Below, piece by piece: positions 5,583 through 10,516 of a stretch of 10,516 nucleotides of DNA. The DNA comes from Desulfobacteraceae bacterium. GTDB taxonomy: Bacteria > Desulfobacterota > Desulfobacteria > Desulfobacterales > Desulfobacteraceae. The stretch lies in the NCBI GenBank assembly GCA_011390435.1, contig JAABSK010000085.1, positions 1-10,516 on the forward strand, given 5' to 3'. Made by a program: the position numbers and the translations under genes. Positions within the stretch are counted from its first letter, which is position 1. Each line of letters starts with the position of its first letter. Under the pieces are notes generated by a model, which was not told the origin of the DNA, did no database searches, and saw only the letters and a program-made list of their open reading frames with translations.

Positions 5583-6594
5583 TTTTTTTTCCTATGGTTT
5601 CCCGGACAGGGATATCGGTTTCCACAAGGGGCGTGTCAAACCCTCTTGTAAATCGGCTCTGGACATTGGTTCGCAACTGGTTTTTCAGCAAGTCTCTGGA
5701 AAATGTTATTTTCCCCTTCTGAAAAATGAGAACAACTGTTGAGCTTCCAGGCCTGAAAAGACTTTTGGGTTGACCTTTTTTCATGAACAGACCCTTTTGA
5801 ACCGGTTGCGGTTCGTCATACCGGGTGTCGCTGTAACATTGAACGATGGATCCGATCATCAGGGCAACAATTTCTATCATCATGACAAGACCGATTCTGC
5901 TTCCCCCGTCTACATCCGTATCAATCACAGTGATTACCCGCAGGTTTTTGGAATAGGGGGTAACTGACTGGACCACGGCACCAGGGTTGCATGAATGATA
6001 TTTGCCGCTGATTTCATAAATATCAACGACCTGTCCTGAAACCGGCGAATGATTGTAATGGTATTTATCCGGTGTGAGTCTGAAAATAGCATATGCGCCG
6101 TTTTGAAAAACATTCAGCCACTGGTGCTTATCCTGGCCGATCAATTCAGTGTAGCTGAAAAATTTTTCTTTCAGAAAAAGAGGGGCAGGATGGCAAAAAC
6201 TGCCGCAAATCATTCTGGCATCAGCCGGTGATACAATATCTTCCTTGACGTCAGTCATGGGCCGGCAGTGCCAGTAGCAGATTTTTCGTTCAAATACGCT
6301 GCGACAGGTGTTGAGGTGCTGCATCGGCTCAAACAGTTCCTCAATGTCGATTTTCAGTGCTGAAAGAAGACGTCGGGATCGATTGATCTGGGGGGTACAG
6401 GGAAAATCATACATTAAAAATCCCAGAAGAGAAGATATCTGTCTGGAAATCAGCAGTTTGTACAAAAACGATGCATGTTCCCTGGCAGTGGAGTAGAAGA
6501 TGTGGATGCCCTGATCAAAAACCAGGTGCTCTGTTTTAACATTGCCGGTTTTCCGCTCGATGTATTGATGGGTGATGAGATTCCTGACGGGCAT
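5575..6594 (-). CDS. psd: Class II phosphatidylserine decarboxylase proenzyme
   Basis: This 339-residue protein belongs to the pyruvoyl-dependent decarboxylases that turn phosphatidylserine into phosphatidylethanolamine at the membrane. The layout matches the Clostridium-type (class II) branch: the N-terminal YIERKTG segment (11-17), VSPADA (121-126) with Asp125, FRLTPDKYHYNHSP (171-184) with His179 and His182, NPGAV (203-207), the segment ending MIGSIVQ (246-252), VQKG, and PGSSTVVLIF (282-291), ending near ETIGKKIG. The presumed autocatalytic triad is Asp125, His182 and Ser285; cleavage before Ser285 would give a large beta chain and a small pyruvoyl alpha chain of about 55 residues. The motif is GSST instead of the usual GGST or LGST, and SPADA replaces SPADG. 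The ATG at 6592-6594 has only a weak upstream site and lies 8 bp after the stop of the preceding gene, so coupling is likely. A PSD-like decarboxylase of another amino acid is possible. Confidence 0.88.
   Translation of the reverse strand: MPVRNLITHQYIERKTGNVKTEHLVFDQGIHIFYSTAREHASFLYKLLISRQISSLLGFLMYDFPCTPQINRSRRLLSALKIDIEELFEPMQHLNTCRSVFERKICYWHCRPMTDVKEDIVSPADARMICGSFCHPAPLFLKEKFFSYTELIGQDKHQWLNVFQNGAYAIFRLTPDKYHYNHSPVSGQVVDIYEISGKYHSCNPGAVVQSVTPYSKNLRVITVIDTDVDGGSRIGLVMMIEIVALMIGSIVQCYSDTRYDEPQPVQKGLFMKKGQPKSLFRPGSSTVVLIFQKGKITFSRDLLKNQLRTNVQSRFTRGFDTPLVETDIPVRETIGKKIG
5590..5593 (-). promoter_or_regulatory. Ribosome binding site supporting a TTG start
   Basis: AGGA on the minus strand, inside the last codons of the decarboxylase gene, lies 7 nt before the TTG at 5580-5582. 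No ATG lies near enough to keep the first membrane segment intact, so the TTG is the best start and points to translational coupling. Confidence 0.55.
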
Positions 6595-6602
6595 GGGATG
6601 CG

Positions 6603-9026
6603 TTAATTCCGGTTAAAAGATTTATTTTTTTTATGAACATAGAGAATGATCAGCAGGATCAACTGTTTTATCTGTTGATGGGGCAGTGTGTTTTCCAGGA
6701 ACCGACGCTGTGAGTCAGCCAGAAAATCAAACAGGTCTGTTTGACCCAGAATCTGCTGAATCAGATCATTATAAGCGGTTTCCCTGAATTCAGCCCACAG
6801 ATCAAACTGTCGGAATTCTGCTTCCAGAACGTTGAAACCCTGTTTGATCTGTTTTCCCCGAAGGGTTTCACTGTAATAGTTCTCTGCCTTCCGGTTGAAC
6901 TGCTCGCTGTCCAGTGTCATGGGACTGTTTTTCTTCTGAGGGGCAAGAATACCGGAAACCAGTTTTCCTGCTGCAGACCGGCTGGGAGATCTTGTCCGGA
7001 GTTCAAGGTCCGGCAGAAGGCCATGAAGGTTCAGGTTGCTGATCAGAACGGCCCCGTCTGTTTTTAGCGTTTGAATTAATGCTGTTTTGTAATCTGCCAT
7101 GTGGATCCGTGTGTATCCGGGATATCGTCTGCTGTGGCGGGTGTGAGCGGTCTGTTTGAGAATCCGGTGCATGAATTGATTTTTTGTGCGGGTTTTAATA
7201 AAAAAGGTTGGCAGGTTGATGGCACTGCAAAAAAAGATCTGTCGGCGTTCACTTTCAATCTCCGGTGTATCCGGAATCATATCATGGGTGATGTTCCCGC
7301 TGAAAATATACTGACAGGCAAGGGCTGTGATCAGGTTCTGGAGGTCGGCGGCACTGCTCATATCTTCCATGATGTTTTCAAAAATACTGAAGTGGCGATG
7401 CTCAAAACCAGTGTAGGTCATCTGGGCATATTCCCTCAGCCGGATCAGTTGATAGAGCGGCATTTTTTCGTTAAAAACGCCCATGTGGGACAAATCTTTT
7501 TTTAATTGATCTCCATTTTGGAGAACGCCGTTCAAACTCGGGCTCTGATTCGTACTCAACAGCGAAATAAAATAGTCGATGAGCCTGAAATCTGGAACAT
7601 AATCCCCTTTCAGTCGAAAAATAGTGCTGATGAAAGTGTCCAGCCAGGCCGGGCCGAATGGTGTGATCGGCTGCCCCAGGATGCTGATGCCAGCTTTTTT
7701 TTTCCACCTTCGCCAGATCTTTCTCAAATGGGTGATTTCCAGTTCATGGGGCAGGAAACCAAGCAGTTTTTCCGGGTGAAAATCCTTGAAATCCAGCCGG
7801 TAGGGTGATGCTGAATACGTGCCGGGAAACAGACACAAAAAGTGTTCACTGATCTTGATGACCAGGTCTCCAATGGACTTTTCATGACCGGCATTAAAAC
7901 CTGCAGATGGGTCCTTGATCAATCGTTCCAGTTTTCGGCTGCCCAGGCTGATATGGGTGCCGTTATTGGCAAGGCTGATATTGGAACTGTTGGGCAGCAC
8001 CACCAGGTTCGAGGTGATGATTCCCGCTTCCTTGAGTTTTGCAATGCCATTGATCTGACTTCTGGACAGAACTTCATGGCACAGGTTCATGTATTCAAAT
8101 TTTTCCTGGCCCCTGTTCCAGCCGGACAGACATGGACTCATAAACAGATACCGGTAAAATGCATCTGAAATGCATTCGTTTAACTGTTTTTGCATGATTG
8201 GCGGAGATGCGGAAAAAAACACACGGACTTCCTGGCCATGGGTTTTCAGGCCAAACTGGTTTTCTGCATATCCCACCAGAAGCTGGGTAAAGAGAAATCG
8301 GATCAGGGTTTCCCGGGCCAGTTCCTTTCCAATGGTATCCGAGGATATTGACCGGACCGGATAAAAGGAATATACTTCAGGAGATGTATTGTCATTGGAA
8401 AAATGGGCCATCATTTTTTCGCCACAGCCTCGGATAAACGGATGCAGGTTCTCGTCTCCGCCAATTGCATCTGCTATTGACAGTTTGAGCAGGTAACTGA
8501 CCGGGACCCGGATAAATTCTTCCGCGTTTTTGTGAAATATGAAATGGTCTGTATCCGTGCGATCAGCAGATCCCGGATCGGTTTTATCTGATTTCAGATC
8601 TGATCTGAAAATATTGTTTGCATAGGGATTGAGCATTCTTCTGGGAAATCTGACCCAGCTGTTTTCCCATACGCTGTTGGTTTTTTCCTCCAGGTATTTT
8701 TCAAGCCCGATCAGCTTTTTCCGGGAAGTGTCTCCGCTGGAAGCCATCTGGACCATATTTTTAAAATAGTTGGATTCTTCGATGGTGATGGCCAGATCCA
8801 GATTTCTGCGTTTTCCGATTACAGCAGCCTGGAATTCGTTTTCCGCCCCCGCTGTTGCATCATGCCGGGAAAACGGCAGCGATTCTGCCAGCAGATCATC
8901 CGAGGCTGCATTGATACCCAGGATCACGTTCAGAAATGAAAGATCCTGCGGTTTTCCCGCCTGGGACTGTTGGCTTGTCTGGTTTGTTACGGGGATCATA
9001 TCACCTGCTTTTGATGTTTGAACCAT
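6603..9026 (-). CDS. Large hypothetical protein, first gene of the psd/Lgt-like cassette
   Basis: I do not recognise this 807-residue protein. It has no signal peptide: the first 30 residues are polar and rich in Gln and Ser, so it should be cytoplasmic or peripheral to the membrane. Residues 1-60 look disordered. A region that may be a folded domain begins near 120 (ENSWVRFPRRMLNPYANNIF, 121-140), followed by EFIRVPVSYLLKLSIADAIGG (about 170-190). Later segments that look structured include VVLPNSSNISLANNGTHISL (342-361), a basic patch LRKIWRRWKKK (434-444) and QPITPFGPAWLDTFIS (452-467). Residues 610-645 are rich in Arg and His. The end carries one short hydrophobic stretch, QLILLIILYV (788-797), then a basic tail, possibly an amphipathic or tail anchor. 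No nucleotide-binding loop, metal-binding cysteine cluster or repeat is evident. ATG at 9024-9026 gives the longest frame but has a poor ribosome binding site; ATG at 8997-8999 is an alternative. Sampled lines look slightly more AT-rich than hmcA. Confidence 0.85.
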   Translation of the reverse strand: MVQTSKAGDMIPVTNQTSQQSQAGKPQDLSFLNVILGINAASDDLLAESLPFSRHDATAGAENEFQAAVIGKRRNLDLAITIEESNYFKNMVQMASSGDTSRKKLIGLEKYLEEKTNSVWENSWVRFPRRMLNPYANNIFRSDLKSDKTDPGSADRTDTDHFIFHKNAEEFIRVPVSYLLKLSIADAIGGDENLHPFIRGCGEKMMAHFSNDNTSPEVYSFYPVRSISSDTIGKELARETLIRFLFTQLLVGYAENQFGLKTHGQEVRVFFSASPPIMQKQLNECISDAFYRYLFMSPCLSGWNRGQEKFEYMNLCHEVLSRSQINGIAKLKEAGIITSNLVVLPNSSNISLANNGTHISLGSRKLERLIKDPSAGFNAGHEKSIGDLVIKISEHFLCLFPGTYSASPYRLDFKDFHPEKLLGFLPHELEITHLRKIWRRWKKKAGISILGQPITPFGPAWLDTFISTIFRLKGDYVPDFRLIDYFISLLSTNQSPSLNGVLQNGDQLKKDLSHMGVFNEKMPLYQLIRLREYAQMTYTGFEHRHFSIFENIMEDMSSAADLQNLITALACQYIFSGNITHDMIPDTPEIESERRQIFFCSAINLPTFFIKTRTKNQFMHRILKQTAHTRHSRRYPGYTRIHMADYKTALIQTLKTDGAVLISNLNLHGLLPDLELRTRSPSRSAAGKLVSGILAPQKKNSPMTLDSEQFNRKAENYYSETLRGKQIKQGFNVLEAEFRQFDLWAEFRETAYNDLIQQILGQTDLFDFLADSQRRFLENTLPHQQIKQLILLIILYVHKKNKSFNRN

Positions 9027-9141
9027 TTGGATCGATTGTTCCAGATCCCTGTTGGGAACATGTTACGGTATCGCTAAATTACGGTTTGAAGACTTGTTTC
9101 CGGATAAATTTGCCATCGGCCGGGTCATGAAGTGGTGTTAT

Positions 9142-9155
9142 TTTAATAGATTAAA
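9142..9155. repeat. Inverted repeat TTTAAT-AG-ATTAAA in the divergent promoter region
   Basis: The 6-bp arms are exact reverse complements with a 2-nt centre. A second pair, GATTAA (9149-9154) and TTAATC (9170-9175), overlaps it and the candidate hmcA -35 element. The region is AT-rich, so chance palindromes are likely, but the position between divergent genes suits an operator. Confidence 0.35.
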
Positions 9156-9246
9156 CTTTTTTTATTGACTTAATCATACAAGAATAGTAGGGATAATTCC
9201 GATAAAAACAGTTGGTTTTATAAACCCGTTCCAGAACCATGCAACC

Positions 9247-9252
9247 AGAGGA
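9247..9252 (+). promoter_or_regulatory. Ribosome binding site of hmcA
   Basis: AGAGGA lies 7 nt before the ATG at 9260-9262 and fixes the start of the cytochrome gene. Confidence 0.75.
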
Positions 9253-9259
9253 TTGGACC

Positions 9260-10516
9260 ATGTCAAAAGTAAAATCATTTCAACTGATAATGATTGTGAC
9301 GGTAACCCTGTGTCTGTTTCCTTTTTTGGCCCAGACCAAAAGTAAAAACACAGACACGTTAAGGGGGCCGGATCTGATCACGATTGATCTTCCGGCCGGC
9401 GCTTCCAAAGGTGAGATGCCGGCGGTTGATTTTTCCCATGCCCTGCACAATCAGGCTGTTGACGGCAAGTGTGACCAGTGTCACATTCGTAAAGATGACA
9501 CCATTGTTTTTACATTCAAACGAACCGACCAGGCCCCTTCGATGGAGATCTACCATGAAAACTGCCTGTCCTGCCATGAGCAGAAAAAGGCTGCTGGAAA
9601 TCCATCCGGACCGCTGACAGCAGAATGCCGCAGCTGCCATGGTGCAGCGCCGAAGCCTGCATCGGCTGCCTGGAAAAAAATTGCGTTTGATAAGTCACTG
9701 CATTATACCCATGAACGATCGAAAAATATCATGTCCCGTGTTCCGTCGGAAACAGACAACTGCAGTGCCTGCCATCATGAATACAATGAAAAGACCAAAG
9801 AGACCTTTTACACCAAAGGACAGGAATCTTCCTGTGTCTATTGCCACAAAGATGAGGCAGTTGATGGTATCCGATCGCTGCAGACAGCAGCCCATGATGC
9901 CTGTGTGGCCTGTCATGTCCGGACCACTGAAAAAGAGCTGCCTGCCGGTCCTGTCACCTGCTATGGATGCCACGATGACGCTCAACAGGCCAAAATACCG
10001 GTTGCAGAAGATGTTCCCCGTCTGAAAAGAAACCAGCCGGATGCGGTCTTTATGACCGGACTGGCATCAGAAGGTGACGATCCCAAATACCTGATGACGC
10101 CGGTGGCCTTTGACCACAAGCGCCATGAAGCGCAGGCGCAAAGCTGTACCGTGTGCCATCATGAATCCCTCAAAAGCTGCAGCGAATGCCATACCCCGAA
10201 AGGGGATGTCAAGGGCCAGTTCATCCGCCTTGAAGAAGCCATGCACAGGGTTCAGTCCGACAGCAGCTGTGTTGGCTGTCATAACACCGCCACAGCAGCT
10301 TCCGATTGTGCCGGATGTCACGACATGATGCCCCGGGCAAAGCTGAATGACAAATCCTGTGCAGTTTGTCATAACGCACCGGACAACCGGGTGATCACAG
10401 ATCCGGATCAGAAAAAAATGGTGGCGGCACAGGCCATTGACAGCCGTTCTGTCGACTTTCCAGTGGTTGCCATTGATCAGATCCCGGAAACGGTCACGAT
10501 TTCCGAGCTGGCAGAT
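9260..10516 (+). CDS. hmcA: High-molecular-weight multiheme cytochrome c HmcA, 3' end beyond the window
   Basis: The reading frame is open from the ATG at 9260 to the last base (419 codons) without a stop. The protein starts with a Sec signal peptide (MSKVKSFQ, then a hydrophobic stretch to about residue 23, cut probably near FLA/QTK), so it acts in the periplasm. Twelve CXXCH heme sites are present, with first cysteines at 71, 102, 123, 168, 192, 215, 234, 296, 307, 337, 350 and 367; two of them are CXXCHH. Order, spacing and linking segments (for example WKKIAFDKSLHYTH, EDVPRLKRNQPDA, TPVAFDHKRHEA, IRLEEAMHR) follow the 16-heme HmcA of Desulfovibrio as I remember it, which is about 545 residues, so roughly a quarter and four hemes should lie to the right. 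HmcA passes electrons between periplasmic cytochrome c3/hydrogenase and the transmembrane HmcBCDEF complex. Partner genes would be expected downstream. Confidence 0.93.
   Translation, partial: MSKVKSFQLIMIVTVTLCLFPFLAQTKSKNTDTLRGPDLITIDLPAGASKGEMPAVDFSHALHNQAVDGKCDQCHIRKDDTIVFTFKRTDQAPSMEIYHENCLSCHEQKKAAGNPSGPLTAECRSCHGAAPKPASAAWKKIAFDKSLHYTHERSKNIMSRVPSETDNCSACHHEYNEKTKETFYTKGQESSCVYCHKDEAVDGIRSLQTAAHDACVACHVRTTEKELPAGPVTCYGCHDDAQQAKIPVAEDVPRLKRNQPDAVFMTGLASEGDDPKYLMTPVAFDHKRHEAQAQSCTVCHHESLKSCSECHTPKGDVKGQFIRLEEAMHRVQSDSSCVGCHNTATAASDCAGCHDMMPRAKLNDKSCAVCHNAPDNRVITDPDQKKMVAAQAIDSRSVDFPVVAIDQIPETVTISELAD

Larger units (their letters stand above)
9027..9259. promoter_or_regulatory. Divergent intergenic region between the cassette and hmcA
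   Basis: This 233-bp gap has no supported gene and must carry promoters in both directions. The stretch 9136-9225 is very AT-rich. For hmcA, TTGACT (9165-9170) is a good -35, but the sequence 17 nt on (TAGGGA) is poor, and the good -10-like GATAAT (9192-9197) is 21 nt away, too far. For the minus-strand cassette no convincing hexamer pair was found. A direct repeat TTACGGT occurs at 9063-9069 and 9079-9085, and inverted repeats lie at 9142-9155 and at 9149-9154 with 9170-9175. Confidence 0.45.

Noticed and set aside
9165..9197. TTGACT with GATAAT as an hmcA promoter
   Set aside because: The 21-nt spacing is too long for a sigma70 promoter; only the -35-like element is kept as a remark.
9639..10025. 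Plus-strand frame of 128 codons within the cytochrome gene
   Set aside because: It is another frame of hmcA, whose own frame carries regularly spaced CXXCH motifs without a stop to the window end.
9695..10372. Minus-strand frames of about 100 codons opposite hmcA
   Set aside because: Antisense frames over heme motifs read as Met/Cys/Phe-rich strings without family features.
1..10516. Mobile element, CRISPR array, tRNA or rRNA gene
   Set aside because: No transposase or integrase motif, no regularly spaced repeats and no tRNA- or rRNA-like sequence was seen in either strand.

Overview
The window looks like chromosomal DNA of an anaerobic, sulfate-reducing Desulfobacterota bacterium, most likely of the Desulfobacter/Desulfotignum/Desulfobacula kind. 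This is inferred from two things: a multiheme cytochrome whose sequence and heme order follow HmcA of Desulfovibrio, and a glutamate synthase split into separate subunits in the archaeal style. No RNA gene, insertion sequence, integrase or CRISPR array is visible.

Layout. (1) 1-3152, minus strand: three consecutive glutamate synthase genes, read as class II amidotransferase (GltB1-like), then 2x[4Fe-4S] ferredoxin plus FMN synthase subunit (GltB2-like), then GXGXG domain (GltB3-like, cut by the left edge). Transcription runs out of the window to the left. (2) 3153-3338: a leader with a possible promoter and a short perfect inverted repeat. (3) 3339-3731, minus: a small NifX/NafY-type (dinitrogenase FeMo-cofactor family) protein with a Cys/His-rich tail. 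(4) 3851-4522, plus: a secreted DUF3047-family protein, divergent from (3) and convergent with (5). (5) 4533-9026, minus: a tight three-gene cassette, read as an 807-residue protein that I do not recognise, then a class II (Clostridium-type) phosphatidylserine decarboxylase, then a polytopic membrane protein related to prolipoprotein diacylglyceryl transferase (Lgt). The last two genes overlap by 8 bp and the first two are 8 bp apart. (6) 9027-9259: a divergent, AT-rich intergenic region with inverted repeats. (7) 9260 to the right edge, plus: hmcA, with 12 CXXCH heme sites before the window ends.

How the genes work together. The glutamate synthase genes should assemble into one enzyme: ammonia from glutamine is released on the amidotransferase and used by the FMN/Fe-S subunit to aminate 2-oxoglutarate. 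The electron-input subunit is not in the window. HmcA is the periplasmic cytochrome of the Hmc transmembrane redox complex, and its partner genes would lie to the right. The most open-ended part is cassette (5): a phospholipid-type decarboxylase, an Lgt-like membrane transferase and a large soluble orphan, packed as one transcription unit, suggest an uncharacterised lipid or lipid-anchor modification pathway. That function is an inference from neighbours and family membership only.
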